From DATKZS01 sp035527835 [NCBI: bacterium] (lineage in GTDB: Bacteria > RBG-13-61-14): DNA of 36,925 nucleotides. The translations under genes and the position numbers were made by a program. This document shows positions 8,452 through 16,062 of the stretch, in pieces. Under the pieces are notes generated by a model that had not been told where the DNA came from, searched no databases, and worked only from the letters and a program-made list of their open reading frames with translations. The DNA lies in contig DATKZS010000158.1 in assembly GCA_035527835.1 (NCBI GenBank), forward strand, positions 1-36,925, given 5' to 3'. Within the stretch, counting starts at the first letter, position 1. Each line of letters begins with the position of its first letter.

Positions 8452-9426
8452 TCATGATGCTCCGCTCATCCTTTTAACGCCGTATCTGATCATGCCGTAG
8501 GCGGCTCCCGAGGCAATCACCACGGAGTTGGCCCAGTGGACGAAGATCCCAGCCAGCGCGAACCCCGCGCCTTCTTCCCTATAAAGATACCTGAAAAACC
8601 GCAGGCCCCCAATGAGGTAGCCGCACAAAAGCGCGATGAAAACCGGCGCCAGTAGGCGGGGGGCGAGCGGCGACGCCAGAAGGACAACGGCGGCAAGAGC
8701 CCCCAGAACCTGCAGCAGGCCTTCCGAAGCGGTGGTGGCCGCTTGGTCAAACCGCCTCCGCCTCAGGTACAGCTCGGTCCACATGGCGCCCCGGCGGAAA
8801 TAATTCCCGGCGTTCTTGAAGAAACCCGGGAAGTTGTGAGCCACCACCATCGCGTGATCAATCTTCATTGGTCCTTTCTCGCTGATCCGGTATCCCAGCT
8901 CGTAGTCCTCCACGTCGGCGCCCCGGTAAGACTCGTCGAACCCGCCCAGCTCCAGCAATACGCTTTTACGGACTACGGCGCAGCAGGTCTCCAGCACCTG
9001 GGTGTCCTCCTTCCCCTGAAACAGAAAGTGGATGTACCGCGCCTTGTACGACTGAAAAAAGCCCGGGTTCAGAGGGAACGGCGAATAGTATCCGTTCAGG
9101 GACAGCAGGTCCGGCTCCTCTTCCATCCGCCTGGCCGCGTGCGCAATCAGGCCGGGCGGCGGCTTCACATCGGCGTCCAGAAAAAGGATGACCTCCCCCT
9201 GGGCCGCCTTCACCCCCATATTCCTGGCCGTGGCCGGTCCGGAATTACCCGGCAGCCGAATGACCCGGGCCCCCAGAGCAGCCCCCACCTCCGCGACGCC
9301 GTCGCTCGAACCGTCATCCACCACGATCACCTCGCGGTCGCAGGGGTCCGCCTCCCCGATTGATCGCAGGAGTTCTTGGAGGCTCGCCGACGAATCATAA
9401 ACCGGGATCACCACCGAGACCTTCAC
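8452..9426 (-). CDS. Family 2 glycosyltransferase with C-terminal membrane segments
   Basis: The 324-residue protein has a GT-A fold: VSVVIPVYD at the start, VIVVDDGSSD for nucleotide binding, and LFLDADVKPP as the metal-binding DxD-like motif. GADVEDYELGYRISEKG supplies the acidic ED catalytic region of inverting GT2 enzymes. After about residue 230 come two or three hydrophobic spans (LLQVLGALAAVVLLASPLAP and LLAPVFIALLCGYLIGGLRF), anchoring it in the inner membrane. The frame is open further upstream, but I place the start at GTG 9426, because GTGA there overlaps the stop of the methyltransferase gene and homology begins immediately. It probably transfers a sugar to a lipid-linked acceptor within the operon's glycan pathway. 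The sugar donor is unknown. Confidence 0.83.
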   Translation of the reverse strand: MKVSVVIPVYDSSASLQELLRSIGEADPCDREVIVVDDGSSDGVAEVGAALGARVIRLPGNSGPATARNMGVKAAQGEVILFLDADVKPPPGLIAHAARRMEEEPDLLSLNGYYSPFPLNPGFFQSYKARYIHFLFQGKEDTQVLETCCAVVRKSVLLELGGFDESYRGADVEDYELGYRISEKGPMKIDHAMVVAHNFPGFFKNAGNYFRRGAMWTELYLRRRRFDQAATTASEGLLQVLGALAAVVLLASPLAPRLLAPVFIALLCGYLIGGLRFFRYLYREEGAGFALAGIFVHWANSVVIASGAAYGMIRYGVKRMSGAS

Positions 9427-10172
9427 GAGGGCTCCTCTTTTTCGCCGACCGCGATCACCGATACCCCGAACGGCAGCCGGAAGCGTGAGAGCCAGGCTGC
9501 TTCCGCCAGCAGGCAACCGAAGAAGAACCGATTGAGCCGGGAAGGGGAAAAGCGAAAATCAGTGCGGGCCCGGGACGCCGGAACTTTTTTCCCCAGCATA
9601 CGGCGCCATGAGCGGATGAAAAAAATCGGGGGCAAGAGCAGAAAATTGGCGTAGGTGCTGAAAACGACATTGAACCCGGCCCGCCGGATTTTCTCCTCCA
9701 GACCGCGCCGGGTGTATCTTCGCACGCTCGCGTCGGCCAGGTCGTGCTCGCCGGCGAGGGCGTCCAGGGCGGCCTCCCGGACGAGGATGCGGCCGCCGGG
9801 TCTGGTTACCCGGTGCAGCTCCCGGAAGGCCGCGGCGTCGTCATCCACTCCCTGCACGGACTCAAAGGCGGTGACCAAGTCGAAGCAGCCGGCGGGGAAA
9901 GGGATCGCCAAAACCGAAGCCCGGACCGCGCGAGTCAGCCCGTTGCGGGCCAGGAACGGCATGGCCTCCCCCGCCAGGTCCAGGCCATAACTTTTGTAGA
10001 GCCGGCCCAGAAATTTCAGGTTGCCGCCGGTGCCGCAGCCGGCGTCGAGGTGCAGCCCCTTGGGCTCGCCGATCACCCGGGCGAGGACGGTCGCGGTGAT
10101 GGCCCGCATACCCCGATACCACCAGTAGTCCTCTTCCAACTCATACATGATGCGATATTCATCGGGATTCAT
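9423..10172 (-). CDS. SAM-dependent class I methyltransferase
   Basis: The 249-residue protein has the Methyltransf_11/25 pattern: GLHLDAGCGTGGNLKFL is motif I for SAM binding (about residues 39-55), followed by YGLDLAGEAM, then CFDLVTAFESVQGVDDDAAA and a VTRPGGRILVREAA strand. The start resembles that of methyltransferases linked to glycan and lipid clusters (YELEEDYWWYRGMR), where an aromatic N-terminus precedes the core. The C-terminal 80 residues hold a hydrophobic stretch (YANFLLLPPIFFI), so it may sit on the membrane near its substrate. ATG overlaps the aminotransferase stop as ATGA (10172-10169) and its own stop overlaps the next GTG, so the three genes are translationally coupled. Confidence 0.83.
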   Translation of the reverse strand: MNPDEYRIMYELEEDYWWYRGMRAITATVLARVIGEPKGLHLDAGCGTGGNLKFLGRLYKSYGLDLAGEAMPFLARNGLTRAVRASVLAIPFPAGCFDLVTAFESVQGVDDDAAAFRELHRVTRPGGRILVREAALDALAGEHDLADASVRRYTRRGLEEKIRRAGFNVVFSTYANFLLLPPIFFIRSWRRMLGKKVPASRARTDFRFSPSRLNRFFFGCLLAEAAWLSRFRLPFGVSVIAVGEKEEPS

Positions 10173-11275
10173 GTTCCGCCGCTCCGGCCGCGAAAGAAGT
10201 CGGCCACCGCTTCCGAGACCTCGTCAATTTCGGACTCGGCCAGCTCCGGGTAGATGGGAAGAGACAGGATCTCTCCCGCCGCCGCGCGAGCCGCCGGGAA
10301 GCTCCCGCCGGGACCATGGCCCGGCTGATCGCACAGCAGCCTGGGGTAGTGGATCATCGTGCCGATGGAACGGAGGGAGAGGTGTTCGCGGAGCCGGTCG
10401 CGCTCGGGCGTGCGGACCACGAACTGGTGATAGATGTTTATCGCCCCCTCCGGGTCTGACGGGCAACTGAGCGGGAGTCCGGCCAGGTTGGCGCGGTAGC
10501 GCTCGGCGTGGCCCCGGCGCTTCCGGTTCCAATCATCGAGGTGCTCGAGCTTGGCCAGCAGGATCGCGGCCTGCAACTCATCCAGGCGGGAGTTGACCCC
10601 GAATCCTTCCACCGTATCTTTGTCAATCCTGCCGTAGTCTCTCATTTGGCGGAGCCGGCGGGCGATTTCCGGGTCGGAAGTCACAACCATGCCGGCATCT
10701 CCGAACGCGCCCAGGTTCTTGGTGGGGTAGAAGCTGAAGGCGGCCGCAGTCCCGAACGAGCCGGCGGGTTTCCCGCGCCAGCGGGCCCCGTGGGCCTGGG
10801 CCGCGTCCTCGATGACGTGGAGGCCGTGGTCCGCGGCGATGGCCATGATGTGGTCCATGTCCGCCGGGCAGCCGTAGAGATGGACCGGGACTACGGCGCG
10901 GGTGCGGGCGGTGATGGCGGCTCGGAAGCTGTCAGGGGAGAGGAGGAGGTGTTGGGACTCGACATCGGCGAGGACCGGGATGGCGCCGGTCATCCGCACG
11001 GCGACCATGGTCGGGGGAGCGGTAAGGACGGGGACGATCACCTCGTCTCCCGGGCCGATTTCCAGGGCCTTGAACGAGAGGAAGAGGGCGTCGGTGGCCG
11101 AGGCCAGGCCCACGCCGTGGGCCGCGCCGCACCGCTCGGCCCAGCGTTTTTCGAACTGCTCGACCTCGGTCCCGAGAATGAACCGTCCCCGGGCCAGGAC
11201 CCGGGAGAAGGCCCGGTCAAGGTCGGCCCGGATGGATACGGTCTGAGCGCAGAGATCGAAAAAGTGAACGGCCAT
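10169..11275 (-). CDS. DegT/DnrJ/EryC1/StrS-type sugar aminotransferase
   Basis: The 368-residue protein is a PLP-dependent aminotransferase of the DegT/DnrJ/EryC1/StrS family, which makes amino sugars from nucleotide-linked keto sugars. Visible features: ATDALFLSFKALEIGPGDEVIV near the phosphate site, VIEDAAQAHGA (the Asp that pairs with the PLP nitrogen), and FSFYPTKNLGAFGDAG with Schiff-base Lys186. NSRLDELQAAILLAKLEHLD and the C-terminal YPRLLCDQP region complete the family. The length is normal. AAAGGA lies five bases before the ATG. It follows the SDR epimerase by 23 bases, the usual partner order for making a UDP- or dTDP-amino sugar. The exact sugar is not determinable here. Confidence 0.9.
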   Translation of the reverse strand: MAVHFFDLCAQTVSIRADLDRAFSRVLARGRFILGTEVEQFEKRWAERCGAAHGVGLASATDALFLSFKALEIGPGDEVIVPVLTAPPTMVAVRMTGAIPVLADVESQHLLLSPDSFRAAITARTRAVVPVHLYGCPADMDHIMAIAADHGLHVIEDAAQAHGARWRGKPAGSFGTAAAFSFYPTKNLGAFGDAGMVVTSDPEIARRLRQMRDYGRIDKDTVEGFGVNSRLDELQAAILLAKLEHLDDWNRKRRGHAERYRANLAGLPLSCPSDPEGAINIYHQFVVRTPERDRLREHLSLRSIGTMIHYPRLLCDQPGHGPGGSFPAARAAAGEILSLPIYPELAESEIDEVSEAVADFFRGRSGGT

Positions 11276-11298
11276 GATGGTCCTTTAAGAGCACCGCG

Positions 11299-12282
11299 TT
11301 AAAAGTAATGGGAGCGGTGTTCGCGGTAATAGTCAATGGTGCGCTGGAGCCCGTCGCGGAGAGCGACCCGGGGACCCCAGCCCGTGGCTTGATGGAACCT
11401 GCTGAAATCAGCATGGTATGACCCGATCTCGATCGCCCGGCTGCTGGCCGGAAACTCGACCGTTTCGATCCGTCCTCCCCCGGCCAGAGAGACGATCATT
11501 CGGGCCAACTCGATCAGGGGCCGCGGGTCGCCGCCGCCCAGGTTATAGACCTGTCCGTCCGTGGCCGGACCCGCGGCCAGCAGGAAGGCGTCCACCACGT
11601 CGTCCACATAGTTGCAATCGCGCATCTGCAACCCGTCGCCGTAAATCGGGATGGTGGCGTTTCCCAGGGCCAGGCGGATGAACCAGTTGACGATGCCCTG
11701 CCGGGAGCTCCTCATCTGGTGCCGCGCGCCGTAGGTGTTGGTCAAGCGCAGCGAGCAGGCCCGGATTCCGTGGACCTGGTGGTAGAGCAGGTGATAGGCC
11801 TCGCCCGCGGTCTTGTCAATGCCGTTGATGTCGGTCGGACGCTGGGGATGGGTCTCGTCCACCGGGAGCCGCTGCGGCTTTCCGTACTGGCCGCGGGTGC
11901 CGGCGAAAATGATTTTGCCGTCCCGGTTGTGGGCGCGGCAGGCTTCGAGGAGGGAGAGTTGGCTCCGGCAGTTGATCTCGAGGTCGGTGAACGGGTCTTC
12001 CATTGAGTCGGTGTGGCTGACCTGGCCGGCCAGGTTGAAAATCACCTCCTGGCCCTTGACCGCGTTCTCGATTATTTTGTTCTCGCGCAGATCGCCGATG
12101 ACAAGCCGGACCCGGTCCCGCGCCGGAGCGAGGTTGAACCGGTTCCCGCCGTGGCCGGGAACCAGGGAGTCAACCACGGTCACCCGGGCCTCCAACTCCG
12201 CCAGCCGCAGCGCCAGGTTCGAGCCGATAAAACCAAGGCCGCCGGTGACCAGCACCGCCCTCCCTTTCCAATCATTAGGCAT
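11299..12282 (-). CDS. Extended SDR sugar-nucleotide epimerase/dehydratase with altered active site
   Basis: The 327-residue protein is an NAD-dependent extended short-chain dehydrogenase acting on sugar nucleotides. VTGGLGFIGSNLALRLAELE near residue 12 is the dinucleotide-binding glycine motif, NLAGQVSHTDSM follows, then the TRGQYGKPQ strand, and LRLTNTYGARHQM is the usual post-catalytic loop. The catalytic YxxxK motif is not canonical: the segment reads DINGIDKTAGEAY, leaving Lys157 but Asn153 where Tyr is expected. Related sequences with this NGI-K motif exist as a subgroup as far as I recall, so this may be a subfamily trait rather than damage. I start at 12282 because GGTGGAG lies six bases ahead and the GT2 stop is only 17 bases away. 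Product likely feeds the DegT aminotransferase. Confidence 0.85.
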   Translation of the reverse strand: MPNDWKGRAVLVTGGLGFIGSNLALRLAELEARVTVVDSLVPGHGGNRFNLAPARDRVRLVIGDLRENKIIENAVKGQEVIFNLAGQVSHTDSMEDPFTDLEINCRSQLSLLEACRAHNRDGKIIFAGTRGQYGKPQRLPVDETHPQRPTDINGIDKTAGEAYHLLYHQVHGIRACSLRLTNTYGARHQMRSSRQGIVNWFIRLALGNATIPIYGDGLQMRDCNYVDDVVDAFLLAAGPATDGQVYNLGGGDPRPLIELARMIVSLAGGGRIETVEFPASSRAIEIGSYHADFSRFHQATGWGPRVALRDGLQRTIDYYREHRSHYF

Positions 12283-12299
12283 CAATCGCTCCACCGGCG

Positions 12300-13046
12300 T
12301 CAGCGGGAACGGCCCCCGAGCTCCCCCGCGCGATAGGTTTTCCACCAATAGCCCAGCAAGGCCAACAGCGAGCGGCTTACGTGGCTCACGGTGAAAAACT
12401 GTGACGAGCCGTACAGGCGCGGAAAATGATGGACCGGGACCTCCACGATCACGAAGCCCTGGTCCTGGACCTTCTTGATCAGCTCGGTGCAGATGAGCCC
12501 GGTGTCCGACTCCAGCTTCACCTTCTCGAAAATCGAGCGCCGCATCATCCGGAAGTCGCAGTCAACGTCCCGAATCCTGATCCCGAAGGCCATTCGCACC
12601 AATTTGTTGTAGCAGAAGCCGATCAGCCGGCGGGACCAGTTGTCGGCCCGGTTGACCTTGTAGCCGTTGACCAGGTGGACTCCCTCCGACATGAACTCCG
12701 CGAGGCGGACCAGCTCGAGCACGTCATATTGGCCGTCGCCGTCGGTGTAGAAAATGAAGTCCTTTTGAGCGGCGGCGAAGCCGGTTTTCAGGGCCCCGCC
12801 GTATCCCTTGTTCACCTCGTGGTGGATGACCCGGAGCCGGGACAGGCTGGCGGACAGCTCTTCGAGTATGGCCCGGCTGTTGTCCGTGCTCATGTCGTCC
12901 ACAACGATGACTTCATAGTCATCGCTGATCCATTCGCCCACGCGGTGGGCCAGCAGGACCAGACTGCCGATGGTGCCGGCGTCGTTATAGCAGGGGAAAA
13001 CGATGCTCAGGCCGGGGAGCTTTTTATGCTTAATGAGATTTTGCAT
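12300..13046 (-). CDS. Family 2 glycosyltransferase, dolichol/polyprenyl-phosphate mannosyltransferase-like
   Basis: The 248-residue protein resembles polyprenyl-phosphate sugar synthases: LSIVFPCYNDAGTIGSLV, then EVIVVDDMSTDNSRAIL, KGYGGALKTGF, and FIFYTDGDGQYD as the DxD metal site. DVDCDFRMMRRSIF and the C-terminal VHHFPRLYGSSQFF match the acceptor and catalytic loop region of DPM1-like enzymes. No long membrane span is present, fitting the short, soluble-face class. The enzyme would charge a polyprenyl phosphate with a sugar that a GT39-type membrane transferase then uses, and such a gene lies just upstream (13167-14801). I use the internal ATG at 13046, where homology starts. The spacing to the next gene is 17 bases. 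Confidence 0.85.
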   Translation of the reverse strand: MQNLIKHKKLPGLSIVFPCYNDAGTIGSLVLLAHRVGEWISDDYEVIVVDDMSTDNSRAILEELSASLSRLRVIHHEVNKGYGGALKTGFAAAQKDFIFYTDGDGQYDVLELVRLAEFMSEGVHLVNGYKVNRADNWSRRLIGFCYNKLVRMAFGIRIRDVDCDFRMMRRSIFEKVKLESDTGLICTELIKKVQDQGFVIVEVPVHHFPRLYGSSQFFTVSHVSRSLLALLGYWWKTYRAGELGGRSR

Positions 13047-13166
13047 TCCGCTCACGGTAACGGCTATTATAGTTAATCCGCTCGGACCGCACAAACGGAC
13101 TCAAGGCAAAATCACGCGGCGGGGAACAGTCCCGACAAGAAAAACGCGGGGGCCATCCCGCGCTGA

Positions 13167-14801
13167 TCACCTGACCCGGTAGATCGCGGTCCGCGTCCCG
13201 GCGATCCGGTGAACCTCCACGAACCGCTCGGGCTCCTGTTTCATCCACCTAATGATGTTATTTGAAAGGCGGGGTATGCCCTCGCCAATGATCACGTAGT
13301 TGATTCCGGTCCGGCTCCGATATTCCGAAAGGGGTTCTCCCGGCCGGAACGGAACACCGCACCGGATGCCGGTGATCAGGAAAAAATCATTCTCAAAGGA
13401 CACGGCCACCCGATCGGCCTTGGAAAGGTGCGTCCGGCACCACAATTCCAGCAGGAGCAGGTTCCGGCGAGGTTCGTTGATCGGTAACATCCGGAAGCGA
13501 TCGGTGACGGGGATCGAGGGAAGGCCGGGCGCTTCGATGAGCCAGGGGGGGGAATCCGAAGGCAGTTTTTTAAAGCGGGTTTGCCCCGCGGGCACGGGCC
13601 GAAAGTTGACCACCTCGGCCATAACCATTGTCAAGTTACAGGCGAGGACCGCGCCAAAGAGCAGGGCCGGAGCGCTATGGACCAGGCGGAGATGGAAACG
13701 GTCGGCCAGGCCGCGCATTCCCTCAACCGCGAAGACGAAAATCAGCGGATAGAGGGGCAGAAAATAGCGGTGCTCCGCGTATGGCCAAGCCAGCAGCACC
13801 AGAAGGTATGAAACCAAAAAATACTCATGGGCGGAGGCAAATCTTTTCCAGTAACTAACCAGACCGGCCCCGCATAAGGGAAGGGCCGCCAGGCCGATCA
13901 GCCCGGCGCCGATCCCGCTGCCCGCCTCCGGAATGAACGCCTGGCCCAGGCTCGCCAGGTTGGCGGGCAGGTTGCGGACCCGCTCCAGCAGCATCAACCA
14001 GGGGCTCCACTCTTGGACATGGCGGATGCCGTCAATTTTCTGAATTTCTGACCCGAAGGGCCGAAAGAAATCAATTCCCTGCTCGAACCAGCCATAGATC
14101 GGCCACCAGAGCGGGATGGCGACGAGGACGGCCAGGGCAGCGTATTTTTGCGGGGCCGGCCAGGGTCCGCCGCGCGGGTGGCGCGCCAGCGGGAGAATCA
14201 GGGACAGGACGAGGGCCAGGCCAACGATGCGCAGCTCGTTGGCCAGAAAGGTTGCGGCCAGGCAGACGAGCAGCCAGGGCCAGCTCCGACTCCGGCCCCA
14301 CTGGTCAAAAGCCCAGAGCGCGACGAGTGCGGCTCCCAGGAAGGGAAGGTCGGCCATGATCAGTTGCGAAAAAGCGAGCACAAACGGAGCGGTGGCCGTG
14401 AGGATGGCAGCCTGCCAACCGATGAGATTGCCGCCTCGGCGCGCGATCAGGTTGCCGTAACAGGCGAGCCCGGCAAAAAAGACGGCTATTACCAGCCCCT
14501 TGAGCAGGGGGATGTCGAGCCCGCGCGCCCAGATGATCGGAGCCAGCATTGCGCCGAAGCCGGAGTGGTGAAAGATATAGTCCAACGGAGCGCTGACGTC
14601 CGCTATGTAATGGGGGCCGAAGCCTTCCGCCCACGCGACTCCGCAGGCAAGGTAGTTGGTCTGGTCGGGCCAATAGGTGAAGAAAATATCCGCGTTGATG
14701 AGCAGCAGGTATCCGGCCAGGGTCAGGCCGAACAGGCCGAAGAGGGTGAGCCGGAGATACCGGATCCGCGCGGGATGATCGGTTGCCAAAGTCTCAGCCA
14801 A
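13167..14801 (-). CDS. GT39/ArnT-like multi-pass membrane glycosyltransferase
   Basis: The 544-residue protein has about ten hydrophobic spans and the pattern of the PMT/ArnT superfamily, which moves sugars from polyprenyl-phosphate donors to lipid or protein on the outer face of the inner membrane. After the first membrane segment the loop FFTYWPDQTNYLACG holds an Asp (about 46) where the catalytic acidic residue of the family lies, followed by SAPLDYIFHHSGFGAML. The last 150 residues form a soluble periplasmic domain (INEPRRNLLLLELWCRTH onward). The start is TTG at 14801, supported by GAGGG six bases upstream. It is the first gene of the operon and pairs functionally with the DPM1-like GT2. 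The acceptor is unknown. Confidence 0.8.
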   Translation of the reverse strand: MAETLATDHPARIRYLRLTLFGLFGLTLAGYLLLINADIFFTYWPDQTNYLACGVAWAEGFGPHYIADVSAPLDYIFHHSGFGAMLAPIIWARGLDIPLLKGLVIAVFFAGLACYGNLIARRGGNLIGWQAAILTATAPFVLAFSQLIMADLPFLGAALVALWAFDQWGRSRSWPWLLVCLAATFLANELRIVGLALVLSLILPLARHPRGGPWPAPQKYAALAVLVAIPLWWPIYGWFEQGIDFFRPFGSEIQKIDGIRHVQEWSPWLMLLERVRNLPANLASLGQAFIPEAGSGIGAGLIGLAALPLCGAGLVSYWKRFASAHEYFLVSYLLVLLAWPYAEHRYFLPLYPLIFVFAVEGMRGLADRFHLRLVHSAPALLFGAVLACNLTMVMAEVVNFRPVPAGQTRFKKLPSDSPPWLIEAPGLPSIPVTDRFRMLPINEPRRNLLLLELWCRTHLSKADRVAVSFENDFFLITGIRCGVPFRPGEPLSEYRSRTGINYVIIGEGIPRLSNNIIRWMKQEPERFVEVHRIAGTRTAIYRVR

Positions 14802-14887
14802 GCTTGACCCTCGTCGTCAATTGCCGCCCGAAATGGCTGCCGGGCCGCAGTTAATATCCAGGCGCTTTCTCCACCGCCGACCGGTGA

Positions 14888-15247
14888 TTAGTGTAGTGTT
14901 TCACTAACGGCTTTGCAATGAGCAGCCTTTTCCAATATAACCTCGACCTTCTTGGTTCAGACAAAGGGCTTGGGCTCTTCGTTATTGAGGCGAATATAAT
15001 CCTCGATGGCAGCCACTAGTTTGGCGACACTTCGGAACACCCCGCGACGGAGGCGCTTGTTCGTGATCTCACCGAACCACCGCTCCACCAGATCCAGCCG
15101 CGAAGCGCTTATCGGCGTGAAGTGCAGATGGAAGCGGGGATGTTTCGCCAGCCAAGCTTTGACGTTCGGATGATTACGGGTCTCATAGTTGTCCCGGATC
15201 ATATGGATTGTCAACTCCCGCTGCCCAAGGCCCAGGAACTCGCCCGG
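14888..15247 (-). pseudogene. IS630-family transposase remnant (C-terminal part), nonsense-mutated
   Basis: The frame matches the C-terminal half of an IS630/Tc1-type DDE transposase: LTIHMIRDNYETRNHPNV carries the second catalytic Asp, HLHFTPISASRLDLVERWF the final Glu, and EITNKRLRRGVFRSV and EDYIRLNNEEPKPFV the conserved tail. At 14957-14959 an in-frame TGA replaces the Trp usual after PKPFV, and the same frame then goes on with TKKVEVILEKAAHCKAV and ends at TAA 14888-14890. The N-terminal half, with the first Asp, is gone. Upstream the homology breaks near 15205-15247 against a recombinase remnant on the other strand. The gene is dead on at least two counts. Confidence 0.8.
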
Positions 15248-15397
15248 CACAGCACGCCGCAGATGACAATGAACGTCTATGGAAGGACTCGATCGGAGAG
15301 ATTGAGTTCGGCGGTGGAGCGGGTCGGTTCCGCCATCATGCCCGGGATTTTGACGCCCACCGAACCCCAACGGAAAGTTGTCGGCGTAGAAAACTAA
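15217..15397 (+). pseudogene. Tyrosine recombinase (phage-type integrase) C-terminal remnant
   Basis: The last 60 residues of this frame read like the end of a tyrosine recombinase: AQELARHSTPQMTMNVYGRT includes the conserved His-Ser box and the catalytic Tyr, followed by RSERLSSAVERVG. The rest of the protein is missing and replaced by IS630 sequence on the opposite strand. The stop at 15395-15397 is only 19 bases from the 3' end of the tmRNA gene, and the two face each other. ssrA is a well-known integration target, so this looks like the residue of an island integrase left at its attachment site. Confidence 0.65.
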
Positions 15398-15416
15398 ACA
15401 AAATAAAATACTTGCA

Positions 15417-15774
15417 TGGTGGAGGCGGCGGGAATCGAACCCGCGTCCGAAGACCTTCACCCCGGGGATCCTACGCGCGTGTCCCGCGATTGATTTTGAC
15501 CGGAAGACTCCGCGCGGGCGCGGGGTCTTACGGCGAGTCCTTCCTTTGTGTCAACCCCCAGGCGGCAAAGGGCGCTCCATCCCAGGGATCGGCCTGTCTA
15601 ATTTGCGCCCGTCATCGGCCCGACAGGCGGGGCCGGACGAACGTCGCGGTCAATTAAGCCGCGAGAGAGTATTCGTAATTGCCGTTTAATACGGTTCCGC
15701 CGGTTTTACGTGCTGACGGAGCACGGCGCGCACCCGCAAGGCTCAACTGTCCCCGTCGAGCCCATATCGCCCCC
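15417..15774 (-). ncRNA. ssrA: Transfer-messenger RNA (tmRNA)
   Basis: The 3' end, read on the minus strand, has a T-arm with GGTTCGATTCCCGCC and CCA encoded at 15419-15417. The 5' end (GGGGGCG at 15774-15768) pairs over seven bases, one of them G-U, with CGCCTCC at the 3' end to make the tRNA-like acceptor. GGGCTCGACGGGGAC just after the 5' end is the usual conserved block. A short reading frame gives NGNYEYSLAA then TAA, a normal proteolysis tag ending. The codon aligned with the usual GCA resume codon is TTA, so the tag may start with Leu or Val rather than Ala. Length (358 bases) is typical of one-piece tmRNA. It rescues stalled ribosomes with SmpB. Confidence 0.95.
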
Positions 15775-15783
15775 ACAACTCCT

Positions 15784-15812
15784 ATTGTAACCATTCCCGC
15801 CCCCGATTGCCA
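15784..15812 (-). promoter_or_regulatory. Likely ssrA promoter
   Basis: On the minus strand a TACAAT box (15789-15784) lies nine bases ahead of the tmRNA 5' end. A weak -35 match, TGGCAA (15812-15807), stands 17 bases further up. The spacing fits a sigma-70-type promoter, and the AT-rich island at 15853-15926 lies just upstream where an UP-element would act. Confidence 0.4.
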
Positions 15813-15852
15813 GCGCCGCGCCGCCCCACCCCGGTCCCGCCCCGAACCCGCA

Positions 15853-15926
15853 CTTAAATTAAGTTAATTTATATTTTAATTTAATTATTTTAATTATTAA
15901 TTATATTAATTTAATACAATTGATAA
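15853..15926. promoter_or_regulatory. Extremely AT-rich island between divergent ssrA and the methyl-accepting protein gene
   Basis: About 74 bases are almost pure A and T, built from repeated TTAAT/ATTAA blocks, in a neighbourhood above 60 percent GC. It lies between two genes transcribed away from each other. UP-element, nucleoid-protein binding or easily melted DNA are the natural readings; no coding potential is present. There is no dnaA or DnaA-box cluster to suggest an origin. Confidence 0.5.
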
Positions 15927-16062
15927 GGGAGGCGCCGGGGCGGCGCATCCGGGCCCGGGCGTTGACAGCCGGACGGCGATGGAATATGGTAAGTGGGATT
16001 GAGGAACGGCCCTCGCCAGCGTTGGTCGAGACATCCGGGGGCGTCACGAGCGGGTATGAGCC

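Noticed and set aside
7398-8477. 359-residue plus-strand frame opposite the radical SAM gene
   Set aside because: Mirror of the GC-rich radical SAM gene, whose cluster motif and start are clear.
15853-15926. Replication origin
   Set aside because: AT-rich but no DnaA-box cluster, no dnaA, dnaN or gidA-type neighbours.
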